DNA of 64,000 bases from NCBI GenBank assembly GCA_017526585.1, contig JAFXRC010000011.1, positions 53,516 to 117,515 on the forward strand, in the 5' to 3' direction. Position 1 is the stretch's first letter. Every line of letters starts with the position of its first letter. This document shows, in pieces, positions 18,073 through 29,475 of the stretch. This DNA is from Fibrobacter sp. (GTDB taxonomy: Bacteria; Fibrobacterota; Fibrobacteria; Fibrobacterales; Fibrobacteraceae). The notes below the pieces were generated by a model that saw only the letters and a program-made list of their open reading frames with translations, was not told where the DNA came from and searched no databases. A program made the translations under genes and the position numbers.

Positions 18073-18122
18073 ACCAAGATTCTTCGACTCCGAGCTTCGC
18101 CCTACGCTCAGAATGACACATT
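18073..18122. repeat. REP-like dispersed element (partial palindrome)
   Basis: The stretch opens with an AGATTCTTCGACTCCGAGC-type arm and ends with GCTCAGAATGACA, so GAGC/GCTC and ATTCT/AGAAT can pair. Short elements of this kind, ending in AATGACA, are scattered between genes in many bacterial genomes. It lies in the 100 bp between the divergent outer-membrane and murJ genes. Confidence 0.45.
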
Positions 18123-18142
18123 TTATTTTTAATAAATAATCT

Positions 18143-19735
18143 ATGAATAAAGCCGCTATTATTGTCGCTGTTTCGATGCTCCTGAGCCGCGTGCTCGGAA
18201 TTTTCCGTGAAATGCTTTTGGCGCATGCCGCGGGCGTGTCGCTTGAAAAGAACGCTCTCGACCTTGCCTTCATGATTCCAGACATTTTGAACCATGTGGT
18301 CAGTACCGGATTCCTGTCAATCATTTTCATTCCAATCTTCACGGGCTACAAGGTGGCAGGCGACGAGAAAGGCGGCTGGAAGTTCTTTAGCAACGTGCTG
18401 AACACCTTCGGCATTGCGCTCCTGATTTTGGTGGTGCCTGCGTTTATATGGATGAAGGAACTTTTGCAGCTGTTGACCGTCGACGGCGCCACGCCGGAAC
18501 TGATCGAGCGCGCTACCTACTACGGCCGCATCATCTTGCCGGGTCAGGTGTTTATCTTCGTAGGCAGCATCCTCGTCGCCGTGCAGCACACCCGCAAGCA
18601 GTTCCTGATTCCGTCACTGACCGGGCTTATCTACAATGTGGCAATTGTCGGCGGCGGCGCTGCGGGAATCGCGCTCGGTCGGTACACCGGCACGGATTTC
18701 GGTCTCGAAGGATTCGCCTGGGGCGTGCCGGTGGGCGCCTTCATCGGCTTCTTCGCCCTGCAGATTTTCGGCGCCCGGCGTGGCGGAGTCCACTACGAGC
18801 TCCTGGTGCAGCCCACGCATCCCGACATCGTTCGCTACTTCAAGATGATGCTTCCGATGTCGCTTGGGGTGGGTTCCATGTTCGGTCTCGAATTTATTAT
18901 TCGTAGCTTCGGCGCGAACTTCGGTACCGGCGGCATTTCAAGCCTCAACTACGCCTATCGCGTAATGTATACCCTGGTCGCCGTCTTTGGATTTTCTGTC
19001 AGCGTTACAAGTTACCCCGACATGGCGCGCCTCGTGAAGGAAGGCGACTTCGGACAGCTCAACCGTAAAATCTGGAAGAGCCTTTCTCGCATGTTCTGCA
19101 TATTGATTCCCGCCGTGGTCGCTGTGTGGGCACTCAGTTTCCCGGCGGTACGCATCCTCTTTGAACGCGGCGCCTTTCAGCGCGAAACCACCGAGGCGAT
19201 TTCCGAAATCCTCCGCTGGTATTTACCAGTGAGCCTCGGACTTTGCCTGCAAGCGGTGCTAGTGCGCAGCTTCTACGCCTGCGAGCGCATGTGGGTACCG
19301 ACGCTTTTGAATACGGGCATCTTCGCCGCGACGATTCCCGCCTACATTGTGCTGGGCGCCCCCGAAATGGGACTCGGCATCAAGAGCGTGCCGATTATCG
19401 GTGCGACGGGCGCGATTCTCCAAGTGATTTCGATGATTGTCATGTGGGCAAAGAAGAACGGCACCGACGGCATGAAGGAAGCCCTGTTGAATATGGTGCG
19501 CGCCTTGGTCGCCTTCGGTATCATGATTGCCGCAGCGGTCGGACTTGACCGCGTATCGGGCGAATTCGTCCGCGACGCAAGTTTCGTCGTCCTCGTGGTC
19601 TACGCATGCGCCGCAGGAGTCCTGCTGTTCACGCTCACGCTGATTATCCAGCGATACCTTGGAAGCAAAGATGCCAAGGATATTCTCAACGAACTCCTTG
19701 GCAAAGTCTTAAGAAAATTGCATCTAGCAAAGTAA
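18143..19735 (+). CDS. murJ: Lipid II flippase MurJ (MviN family)
   Basis: The 530-residue polytopic membrane protein has about 13-14 hydrophobic helices. It starts with the MVF-family pattern S-M-L-L-S-R-V-L-G-I-F-R-E and has R-K-Q-F, then F-L-I-P-S-L-T-G-L-I-Y-N and F-E-R-G-A-F in the usual places. MurJ flips undecaprenyl-linked peptidoglycan precursor across the inner membrane. The charged residues expected in the central cavity (early Arg residues, R-E-M) are present. No Shine-Dalgarno is evident; the region upstream is AT-rich and next to a REP-like element. Confidence 0.93.
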   Translation: MNKAAIIVAVSMLLSRVLGIFREMLLAHAAGVSLEKNALDLAFMIPDILNHVVSTGFLSIIFIPIFTGYKVAGDEKGGWKFFSNVLNTFGIALLILVVPAFIWMKELLQLLTVDGATPELIERATYYGRIILPGQVFIFVGSILVAVQHTRKQFLIPSLTGLIYNVAIVGGGAAGIALGRYTGTDFGLEGFAWGVPVGAFIGFFALQIFGARRGGVHYELLVQPTHPDIVRYFKMMLPMSLGVGSMFGLEFIIRSFGANFGTGGISSLNYAYRVMYTLVAVFGFSVSVTSYPDMARLVKEGDFGQLNRKIWKSLSRMFCILIPAVVAVWALSFPAVRILFERGAFQRETTEAISEILRWYLPVSLGLCLQAVLVRSFYACERMWVPTLLNTGIFAATIPAYIVLGAPEMGLGIKSVPIIGATGAILQVISMIVMWAKKNGTDGMKEALLNMVRALVAFGIMIAAAVGLDRVSGEFVRDASFVVLVVYACAAGVLLFTLTLIIQRYLGSKDAKDILNELLGKVLRKLHLAK

Positions 19736-19754
19736 CTCTTTAAATAGACAGGAG

Positions 19755-19776
19755 ATCCCCGGACCCTGCCGGGGAT
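19755..19776. terminator. Perfect 8-bp palindrome between convergent genes (REP-like, probable terminator)
   Basis: Stem ATCCCCGG/CCGGGGAT around ACCCTG, flanked by GACAGGAG and GACAG. It separates murJ from the convergent phosphohexomutase gene. There is no strong T-run, so it may act as a REP element or a factor-assisted terminator. Confidence 0.5.
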
Positions 19777-19786
19777 GACAGTGGCG

Positions 19787-21322
19787 TTATTTGCGCCAGC
19801 CTTCCATGATTTTCATGCAGCCGACAAGCAGTTCGGCGGAACGGTCCTTGCCTTCGGTTTCCACATAGCAGCGGAATTCCGGAGCGTTGCCACTCGGACG
19901 CAGGTGCACGATGTCGCCGGAATCGAATTCCATGCGGTAGCCATCGGTCTCGTCGATTGAAACGACTTCGCCGTGGAAAGGCTTCGGCGCAGGACCGTCC
20001 TTGGGCTTGAACTTGGAGGGTTTTGCGGTAAGGGCGCCAAAGAGCTTTGCGCCGAGTTTCTTTTCGCGAATTTCGGCAAGCTTCGCCTTCGATACTTCAG
20101 TCGGGAATTCCTTAAGGCGATCGCTCACGGTAAAGCGCTTCGGGAGTTTCTTCAACAGATCCACCACGCACATCTTTTGTTCGCGGACCATCACCATCAC
20201 GGCAATCATCGGGAGAAGCGCGTCGCGGGTAGGCAGCGCCGGAAGCGTGCGCGTGCCGTCTTCAAAGGCGCGCGTCAGGTTCGTCTGCAAAAGGAAGCCG
20301 CCGTTCGCCTCGTAGCCAGCGACGGAGACGCTTGCGTCGTTTGCATCCACCAAGCTTTCCATACCGGCAATCACATAGGGGCTACCGATGCGGGTGCGGC
20401 AAATCTTCTCAAAGCTGCCACACTTTTCGAGCGACGTGTTGCAACTCACCGGAGTTGCAATGCGCTTGATACCCAGCGCCTGGGCAGCCAGGATGCCCAG
20501 CACGTCGCCACGCAGCCACATGCCGACATCGTCTGCAAGAAGCGGGCGGTCGCTATCGCCATCGGTGCTGAAAATCGCATCCACAAAGTCCTTGTGCGCA
20601 AAGTCGCGGGCAAGTTCTTCGTCTTCCTTGCGAATCGCCTCGGTATCCACCGGAATAAAGGTCTCGCTACGGGCGAACGGCTTCACCGTGGCACCCAGGC
20701 TTTCGAGCACCTTCACCACGATGTCGCGACCCACGGCGGAATGCTGATACACGCCGATGGTGAGCCCCGAAAGCGCCTTCGTACCGAAGAATTCCGGATA
20801 GCGCTTTACATAGTTCTCTTCCGCCTCGGTTTCTACAGCCGGGAGCTCGGGGGCATTCTTCAACATGCCCTTAGCGTCAAAAATCGATTCGTCGAAATCC
20901 ACCGCCTGCGAGACGATCCCCTGTTCGTCCTTCTTCGAGATTTCGCCCTGCGGGTGGTTGAACTTGATGCCGTTACGATCGGCGGGAATGTGGCTGCCCG
21001 TGACCATGATGGTCGGGAGCGCCTTGTCAATGCCGTAGAGCGCAATCGCCGGGCTCGGAATGCGTCCGCAATAGACGACCTTCCAAGAAGAATCCTCACC
21101 CGCCTTCACGAGTGCCTTCAGGATGCGTTCGGTACTCGGGCGCAGGTCGCCTGCAATCGCGATCGTATGGTCACACTTGTAGCTTTGCTCGCAATACTTA
21201 ATAAAAGACCGCGCGTACACATAGCACACACGGTCAGTCATTGCAGTCACCAGGCCACGGGCACCACTCGTGCCAAAAGCCACACCGGACTGCTTCATCA
21301 CTTCTTGCATCGTAACGCTCAT
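19787..21322 (-). CDS. Phosphohexomutase (phosphoglucomutase/phosphomannomutase family)
   Basis: A 511-residue member of the alpha-D-phosphohexomutase superfamily with all four domains. The phosphoserine loop reads V-T-G-S-H-I-P (usually T-A-S-H-N-P), the metal loop is S-T-D-G-D-S-D-R, the sugar-specificity loop is G-Y-E-A-N-G-G (usually G-E-x-S-G-H), and the phosphate-binding loop is R-P-S-G-N-A-P-E. The catalytic serine, Mg2+ aspartates and phosphate-binding Arg/Ser/Asn are intact, so it should be active. The unusual sugar loop means substrate preference (glucose, mannose or glucosamine phosphate) cannot be assigned. A GAGG site stands 5 nt before the ATG. Confidence 0.87.
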   Translation of the reverse strand: MSVTMQEVMKQSGVAFGTSGARGLVTAMTDRVCYVYARSFIKYCEQSYKCDHTIAIAGDLRPSTERILKALVKAGEDSSWKVVYCGRIPSPAIALYGIDKALPTIMVTGSHIPADRNGIKFNHPQGEISKKDEQGIVSQAVDFDESIFDAKGMLKNAPELPAVETEAEENYVKRYPEFFGTKALSGLTIGVYQHSAVGRDIVVKVLESLGATVKPFARSETFIPVDTEAIRKEDEELARDFAHKDFVDAIFSTDGDSDRPLLADDVGMWLRGDVLGILAAQALGIKRIATPVSCNTSLEKCGSFEKICRTRIGSPYVIAGMESLVDANDASVSVAGYEANGGFLLQTNLTRAFEDGTRTLPALPTRDALLPMIAVMVMVREQKMCVVDLLKKLPKRFTVSDRLKEFPTEVSKAKLAEIREKKLGAKLFGALTAKPSKFKPKDGPAPKPFHGEVVSIDETDGYRMEFDSGDIVHLRPSGNAPEFRCYVETEGKDRSAELLVGCMKIMEGWRK

Positions 21323-21443
21323 AAAAACCTCAAATTGAAATAGCTGCCCCTCCGATGAAAATCACCTAGGGGCAACCACAAGTTTTACAGAGCAAAAGAT
21401 ACAAAAAAATGACCAAAGCTTTACTCAATTACATTCTCATTCG

Positions 21444-21536
21444 CTACCCTCCGTTAACGGCGTCCTTCATAGACCTTGCCTGCCTTAACAGAGCCAACAA
21501 CTCAATCACAATTTCACTATTCATCTTCTTTTTCAA
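21444..21536 (-). CDS. Possible 30-residue small protein
   Basis: The 306-bp gap between the phosphohexomutase start and the glycosylase stop holds one candidate: a TTG start with GGAGG 7 nt upstream, then 30 codons to TAG. The peptide begins MKKKMNSEIVIELLALLRQA and would form one amphipathic helix. A TATATTAT box lies about 50 nt upstream. An internal ATG at 21524 is an alternative start. The rest of the gap shows nothing I can name. Confidence 0.3.
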   Translation of the reverse strand: MKKKMNSEIVIELLALLRQARSMKDAVNGG

Positions 21537-21628
21537 CGAAATGCCTCCAGTCTTTAAGGGTTTCTCTTGTTTACATCCATAATATACCCTTAAAAATTCA
21601 TAATGTCAAATACATTAATTCTATAGTT

Positions 21629-22165
21629 TTAATCAATTATTTTGATTGAATTTAGTTCCCGAATCGCCTTGTACGCCTCGACAAGCGTTTCGAGCGACAC
21701 GGCACAATTTGCAGGCGAAGTGGAGGGAAGCTTCACCGCATCGATACCGACATCCTTGGCGCAATACTTCTGGTACAGCTTATAGGCGGTCGCCCCAGTA
21801 CAAAAGACCCGGGCGACTTTCGACTTTTTCACAAGTTCGCCTATCCTGTTCGGCACGGCATCTTCGATGCTCGTGTCAGAGGCGCCCACAATGGTGCAGC
21901 TTTCGAGCACATCCCAAAGCGCCACATTGTGCTTCTTGAGCATCGCCTTCTTCTGCGGAATAGTTTCGGGAACTTCTTCGCCCAAGACCCGCGCAAGCAC
22001 CTTCCAGAAACGGTTCTGTGGATGCCCATAGTAAAAGCCGACTTCGCGGGACTTCGGCGAAGGAATGGAACCCAGCAGCAACACGCGCGAATTCCGATCA
22101 TAGACCGCCGGAAATTCGTGCGTTACATGCGTGCGCGTATTCTTCTGTATCGTTGCTCTTTTCAC
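21629..22165 (-). CDS. DNA-deoxyinosine glycosylase (uracil-DNA glycosylase fold)
   Basis: A 178-residue protein of the TIGR04274 hypoxanthine-DNA glycosylase type. It has L-L-L-G-S-I-P-S-P-K-S-R-E, G-F-Y-Y-G-H-P-Q-N-R-F-W and a C-terminal S-T-S-P-A-N motif, matching the family's water-activating and base-binding loops. It would remove deaminated purine from DNA. The start is a GTG at 22165; the conserved region begins soon after, so a shorter start would also work. It lies 40 bp downstream of the Dxs-like gene on the same strand and may share its transcript. Confidence 0.85.
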   Translation of the reverse strand: MKRATIQKNTRTHVTHEFPAVYDRNSRVLLLGSIPSPKSREVGFYYGHPQNRFWKVLARVLGEEVPETIPQKKAMLKKHNVALWDVLESCTIVGASDTSIEDAVPNRIGELVKKSKVARVFCTGATAYKLYQKYCAKDVGIDAVKLPSTSPANCAVSLETLVEAYKAIRELNSIKIID

Positions 22166-22205
22166 TTACGATTCGCCCCCTGCTTCGCACCTTCCGCAAA
22201 GAGCC

Positions 22206-23957
22206 TTACGACTTCAACGCAGCGAGGACATCTTCGACAATCTGCGCAGGCGTGAGGCGATTGCGTTCCATGAGCTCGCCGTAGGGGACCTTGTCGTAGA
22301 ATTCTTTCTTGAGACCCTTCACGAGTACGCGCATGTCGGTATTGCCGTAGAAGCGGGCGACCTTTTCACCGAAGCCGCCGTCGATGACACCGTTTTCGAA
22401 CGTCACGACCACCTGATGGTCGGCGAGCAATCCCGTGAGCGTTTCTGCGTCGATGCCCGTTGCAAATCGCGGGTTGATGATGGACGCGTCGATTCCCTGC
22501 TTGGCAAGTTCCGCTGCAGCACTTTCAGCGAGGGCGTAGTAGCTGCCGAGACCGATGAGTGCCACCTTGCTTCCGCGTTTGTCTACTTTGTATGTATTCA
22601 GTTTGGAGTAGTCGGTGTCGAATTTTACGCTACGGTGTGCGACTCCGTTCGGGATGCGGATGGCCATCGGGTGCGCGGTCTGCTCGATGGCGTAATCCAT
22701 CATGGCGATGGCCTCTTCTACGCAGGTGGGGCAAAGGTACACCAGGTTCGGGATGTTGCTCATCATCGCGATGTCGAAAATGCAGAGGTGCGTGGTGTCA
22801 TTCATGCCGTCGGCGCCGGACATGGTAATGAGCAGTGTGGCCGGGTTGTTGTTCGCGCACAAATCCTGCGAAAGCTGGTCGTAGGTGCGCTGGATGAACG
22901 TGCTGTGCGTGCTGTACACGGGCTTTGCGCCGCCCTTCGCAAGGCCCGAGGCGAGTGCGACTGCGTGCTCTTCGGCGATACCCACGTCAATGAATTGCTT
23001 GCCTGCTTCCTTGCGCTGTTCGGCAAAGAACCCGATACCCGCGGGCACGGCGGAATGGATTACGACCACCTTCGGGTCCGCCTTGATTTTTTTCATCAGG
23101 TAGTCGCCGAGGATTGCGCCGTAAGATTCGCCGCTACCCCAGTTCACAACACCGGTCGGAATATCAAACGGTGCGGCCCAATGGAAGCCTTCCTTGGAAT
23201 TTTCGGCGAAGCTGTAGCCCTTGCCCTTGAGCGTGTGGATGTGAACGACCACGGGCTTTGTGGAACCTTTCACCTGCTTGAATGCGGCGATAAGCGATTC
23301 GATGTCGTTACCTTGTTCTACATACAGGTAGTCAAAGCCGAGGCTCTTGAAGTAATTGTTTTCGCTCTTGCCTTGCGTGGTACGGAGTTCTGCGAGACTC
23401 CCGTAAAGGCCGCCATGGTTTTCGGCGATAGACATTTCGTTGTCATTCACGACCACGATAAAGTTGGTGGCGTATTCGCCGGCGTTATCCAAACCTTCGA
23501 ATGCTTCGCCGCCGCTGAGCGAACCGTCACCAATGACGGCGATGACGTTGCCCTGTTCACCCAAGACATCGCGGGCGGTTGCAAGCCCGAGAGCCAAACT
23601 CACCGAAGTCGAAGTATGGCCAATCATAAAGTGGTCATGTTCGCTTTCGCAAGGTTCGGTGTAGCCTGTAACGCTCCAGTACTTGTCCGGATTCAGGAAC
23701 GCCTCGGCGCGACCCGTCAAAATTTTGTGCGTGTAACTCTGGTGGCTAACATCGTAGACAATTTTATCTTTGGGCGACTCAAAAACATAGTGGAGCGCAA
23801 TCGTCGCTTCTACAAATCCGAGGTTCGGTCCCAAGTGCCCGCCGCAGTGTGAAATCTTGTTAATCAAGGCCGTGCGAATTTCGCCCGCAAGCGCCTTGAG
23901 ATTTTCTGGGTTCATCTTCTTGACATCAGCCGGAGATGCAATTTTTTCCATCAGCAT
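22206..23957 (-). CDS. Dxs-like thiamine-diphosphate transketolase paralogue
   Basis: The 583-residue protein is homologous over its full length to Dxs, including H-Q-S-Y-T-H-K, G-H-T-S-T-S-V-S, the ThDP motif starting G-D-G-S-L-S-G-G, H-T-L-K-G-K-G-Y and the catalytic glutamate in A-E-E-H-A. Three substrate-side motifs differ from the canonical copy at 10241: D-R-A-G becomes T-M-S-G, G-A-D-G-P-T-H becomes G-M-N-D-T-T-H, and I-R-Y-P-R-G becomes I-R-I-P-N-G. The cofactor site is intact, but the phosphate-binding arginines look lost, so a different acceptor is likely. AGGCGG precedes the first ATG; a second in-frame ATG follows two codons later. Confidence 0.85.
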   Translation of the reverse strand: MLMEKIASPADVKKMNPENLKALAGEIRTALINKISHCGGHLGPNLGFVEATIALHYVFESPKDKIVYDVSHQSYTHKILTGRAEAFLNPDKYWSVTGYTEPCESEHDHFMIGHTSTSVSLALGLATARDVLGEQGNVIAVIGDGSLSGGEAFEGLDNAGEYATNFIVVVNDNEMSIAENHGGLYGSLAELRTTQGKSENNYFKSLGFDYLYVEQGNDIESLIAAFKQVKGSTKPVVVHIHTLKGKGYSFAENSKEGFHWAAPFDIPTGVVNWGSGESYGAILGDYLMKKIKADPKVVVIHSAVPAGIGFFAEQRKEAGKQFIDVGIAEEHAVALASGLAKGGAKPVYSTHSTFIQRTYDQLSQDLCANNNPATLLITMSGADGMNDTTHLCIFDIAMMSNIPNLVYLCPTCVEEAIAMMDYAIEQTAHPMAIRIPNGVAHRSVKFDTDYSKLNTYKVDKRGSKVALIGLGSYYALAESAAAELAKQGIDASIINPRFATGIDAETLTGLLADHQVVVTFENGVIDGGFGEKVARFYGNTDMRVLVKGLKKEFYDKVPYGELMERNRLTPAQIVEDVLAALKS

Positions 23958-23979
23958 AGAGAGCCGCCTTTCAGGTGGT

Positions 23980-25683
23980 TTAAAATAAATTCACGTCGAC
24001 GACTTCGTCTTCAACACAGCGGACATATGCGCCGGTGATCTTGTGCGCATTGTCGGTCCCGACCGATCCATCTGCGCGATACGACCACACATAGGCAAAT
24101 TCAAACTCGTAGTCCGTGCCCGAAACATCGTATTCCGTAGAGCTCCAATAGAGCGATTCATAGCCTTCGCTCCTGTAGTAGCCCTTGTAATCAAAAGCAC
24201 CCCCCGGCTGGCTCGTAAAATACGCCTGGTAGTCCGGATAATCTTGAAGATTCTCATACAAATCCCGCCATTCCTTATCACTAGGCAGATGCCAGCCACT
24301 CGGGCAAATGCCACGGTAGGGATGCACTACCTCTCCCAGCTGCTTGGCATCGAATTTCGTCTCGACATCCATCGCCAACGCCCATGTATAAAGGCGCCCG
24401 TACTTTTCGCAGTTTTCAGGGTCGTCGTCGTAGCACATGCTCCCTTCGACAGGGGTATCCAAGTTCCGCGTACTCCACACCTGCGCTCCTATTCTTACGC
24501 TTTCCGCATCGGGATTATACACCGAATTCGAAGATTCGACCGTCTCGGCGTTCGAAGAAGACGATTCGTCCAAAGTTGCAGCCCGGACGCAGCGGACATT
24601 GGCGGCGGTCCACTTGTGTGAATTATCATTGTCGATGGTAAAGTCGCGGCGGAATGCCCAGAGCCAAGCGTATTCGAAATCGTAAGTGATTCCAGAGACA
24701 TCATATTCCGTGGAGCTCCAGAAGAGCGCTTCGTAGCGCTCGTTCTTGTACTGACCGCGGTAATCGTAGAAGCCTCCGACCTGATTCGTGAAAAACTCCT
24801 TGTCCTTGGAATGATTTCCCAGATAGGTTTCTAGCTGCTGCCACTCGTCGTAGCTTGGAATGTGAGAACCATCGGGGCAGATTCCCTGGTGCGGCAACTT
24901 AATTTTTCCCAGTTCATTCCTGTCATAATCTATACCGACCTTCATCGCATCCGCCCAGGTGTATAGCCTGCCATACTTTTCACAGTTTTCGGAATCGTCC
25001 TCATAGCACCGGCTTCCTTCAACGGGCTCGTTCAGGTTTTCGGTCATCCATTCCTGCGAACCCAGCTTTACAAACTCGTAAGTCTTCGAAGTTTTACTCG
25101 ACGATGAATTTTGTGACTCGCTGCTTGAAGAATAGCGGGACTCCGAGTCGGAAGATTTTCCCGCATCCTTCCCCGTAGAGCTCGAAGAGAGCGGCTCGCC
25201 CACAACGACATCGTCTTCACCATACCGATAAAACGGGACATCGTAAACCATTTTACAGAGGCAGCCGTCGATTTGCCAATAGCCTATGTCCGAAAGCACA
25301 GCCTGGTAGGCGGCCTCCGTTCCTAGTCTAAAATTGCAGTCCCACACCTTAGCCCAGATGGACTTTTCAGCCTGTTCGTTCCTGTCGTAGAGCGAAATGT
25401 CAAAGCGTTCGTTCCACGAATCGTAATCCACGGAGACGCAGACGACGTCGTTGTTGTAGCCATTGATGTACGACACGGCACGGTCACAGATTTGCTGCTT
25501 GAGATAGCTTTTGTCGGACATGTCCTTGGACCACAAGTCGCCTTCAACCTTGTAGGTCTCGGCGCAGGCGTCGGTATTGTAGACAGACTCTTCTTCGCTG
25601 CTGCTCGAAGAGTCTCCGCCGCAAGCCGAAAGAAGAACTGACGCAAGAATACCTGCCAAAATTACTTTGTATAAACTGGACAT
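23980..25683 (-). CDS. Lipoprotein with two Fibrobacter major paralogous domains
   Basis: The 567-residue protein has a lipobox ending at Cys21, followed by poly-Ser/Glu. An N-terminal cysteine-containing region (about 35-165) leads to a Ser-rich linker and then two TIGR02145 domains separated by another Ser-rich linker. Each domain has the family pattern: a Q-x-W-x-T-x-N-L opening, C-Y-x-D-D-x-E-N-C-E-K-Y-G-R-L-Y-T-W-A, G-I-C-P-x-G-x-H-(I/L)-P-x-x-x-E-W, a W-S-S-T-E-Y-D-V-S-G strand and a final V-R-C-V. It is expected on the outer cell surface. Function is not established. It is divergent from the tyrosine-phosphatase gene, with 65 bp between starts. Confidence 0.88.
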   Translation of the reverse strand: MSSLYKVILAGILASVLLSACGGDSSSSSEEESVYNTDACAETYKVEGDLWSKDMSDKSYLKQQICDRAVSYINGYNNDVVCVSVDYDSWNERFDISLYDRNEQAEKSIWAKVWDCNFRLGTEAAYQAVLSDIGYWQIDGCLCKMVYDVPFYRYGEDDVVVGEPLSSSSTGKDAGKSSDSESRYSSSSESQNSSSSKTSKTYEFVKLGSQEWMTENLNEPVEGSRCYEDDSENCEKYGRLYTWADAMKVGIDYDRNELGKIKLPHQGICPDGSHIPSYDEWQQLETYLGNHSKDKEFFTNQVGGFYDYRGQYKNERYEALFWSSTEYDVSGITYDFEYAWLWAFRRDFTIDNDNSHKWTAANVRCVRAATLDESSSSNAETVESSNSVYNPDAESVRIGAQVWSTRNLDTPVEGSMCYDDDPENCEKYGRLYTWALAMDVETKFDAKQLGEVVHPYRGICPSGWHLPSDKEWRDLYENLQDYPDYQAYFTSQPGGAFDYKGYYRSEGYESLYWSSTEYDVSGTDYEFEFAYVWSYRADGSVGTDNAHKITGAYVRCVEDEVVDVNLF

Positions 25684-25748
25684 AAGGTTCCCAAATCTCC
25701 TAACTTTCTCGATACAATATAAAAAATTAAGTTGCTATATTTTTATCC

Positions 25749-26282
25749 ATGAAAATCAAGATCCTGTTCGTTTGCCACGGAAACATTTGCCGGAGCCCCA
25801 TGGCAGAGTTCGTCATGAAAAAGCTGGTACGGGATTTGCCCGCCGAATTACAACAAGGGGCGCCGCAGTCCCAGTTGAAAGATATAGAATTCGAAATCGC
25901 GAGCGCCGCGACGAGTACCGAAGAAATCGGGAACCCGATTTACCCGCCGGCACACCGCATGCTTGCCATGCACGGAATCGACTGCAGCGGTAAAACGGCG
26001 CGTCAAATGACGGTACGCGATTACGAGTATTACGACTACATTGTGCTCATGGACCGTAACAATTTGCGCAACCTCCGCTGGATTTTGCCGGCCGACGTGT
26101 ACGCCCATGAGACAGGCGCTTCAGCGGAAAACCGCAAGGTCTCGCTCCTGATGGACTGGGTAGGCGAAAGCCGCGACGTGGCGGACCCCTGGTATACAGG
26201 CGATTTTCAGGCCACCTGGGACGATGTAAATGAGGGCTGCAAGGCGATGCTGGCCCAGATTTTGCGACAGACTCGGCAATAG
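25749..26282 (+). CDS. Low-molecular-weight protein-tyrosine phosphatase
   Basis: The 177-residue protein has the complete catalytic P-loop C-H-G-N-I-C-R-S-P (Cys9 to Arg15 and Ser) at the extreme N-terminus and the general-acid loop D-P-W-Y near the C-terminus. In many bacteria such enzymes dephosphorylate tyrosine kinases of polysaccharide export, but no such kinase is nearby. TATATTTT ends 5 nt before the ATG and no Shine-Dalgarno is present. Confidence 0.92.
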   Translation: MKIKILFVCHGNICRSPMAEFVMKKLVRDLPAELQQGAPQSQLKDIEFEIASAATSTEEIGNPIYPPAHRMLAMHGIDCSGKTARQMTVRDYEYYDYIVLMDRNNLRNLRWILPADVYAHETGASAENRKVSLLMDWVGESRDVADPWYTGDFQATWDDVNEGCKAMLAQILRQTRQ

Positions 26283-26312
26283 GCCCCTGTTTCAAGACTA
26301 AACGATTTTGAG

Positions 26313-26330
26313 TTGGCACGCAATTTGCTA
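26313..26330 (+). promoter_or_regulatory. Sigma-54 (-24/-12) promoter match upstream of secA
   Basis: TTGGCACG-CAAT-TTGCTA matches the sigma-54 consensus (YTGGCACG-N4-TTGCW) at every conserved base with correct spacing. It lies about 70 bp upstream of the secA ATG in the correct orientation. A weaker TAAATTAT box overlaps its right end. Confidence 0.55.
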
Positions 26331-26397
26331 AATTATCCCCGTATTTTTTAATAATCAGTGTCCGCGGGCAGCGCCCTCGGCCGTAAAAAGGAAAAAG

Positions 26398-29364
<2,967 letters not shown>

Positions 29365-29401
29365 GGTAACGCGCTCATCAAGCGCACTGCAATTTAAAAA
29401 G

Positions 29402-29427
29402 AAGCCGTCTTAACCGACGGCTTTTTT
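29402..29427. terminator. Bidirectional terminator after secA
   Basis: Perfect stem AAGCCGTC/GACGGCTT with loop TTAACC, then T6 on the plus strand. On the minus strand the stem is followed by a T-rich tract that could serve the convergent gene ending at 29476. Confidence 0.85.
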
Positions 29428-29475
29428 GTATGAAAAATTCCCGGATTGTCACCGGGATAAATTTTGCTGATTGTA

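Noticed and set aside
22131..23852. A 573-codon plus-strand frame opposite the Dxs-like gene
   Set aside because: Mirror of a well-supported minus-strand gene; no domain or start signal.
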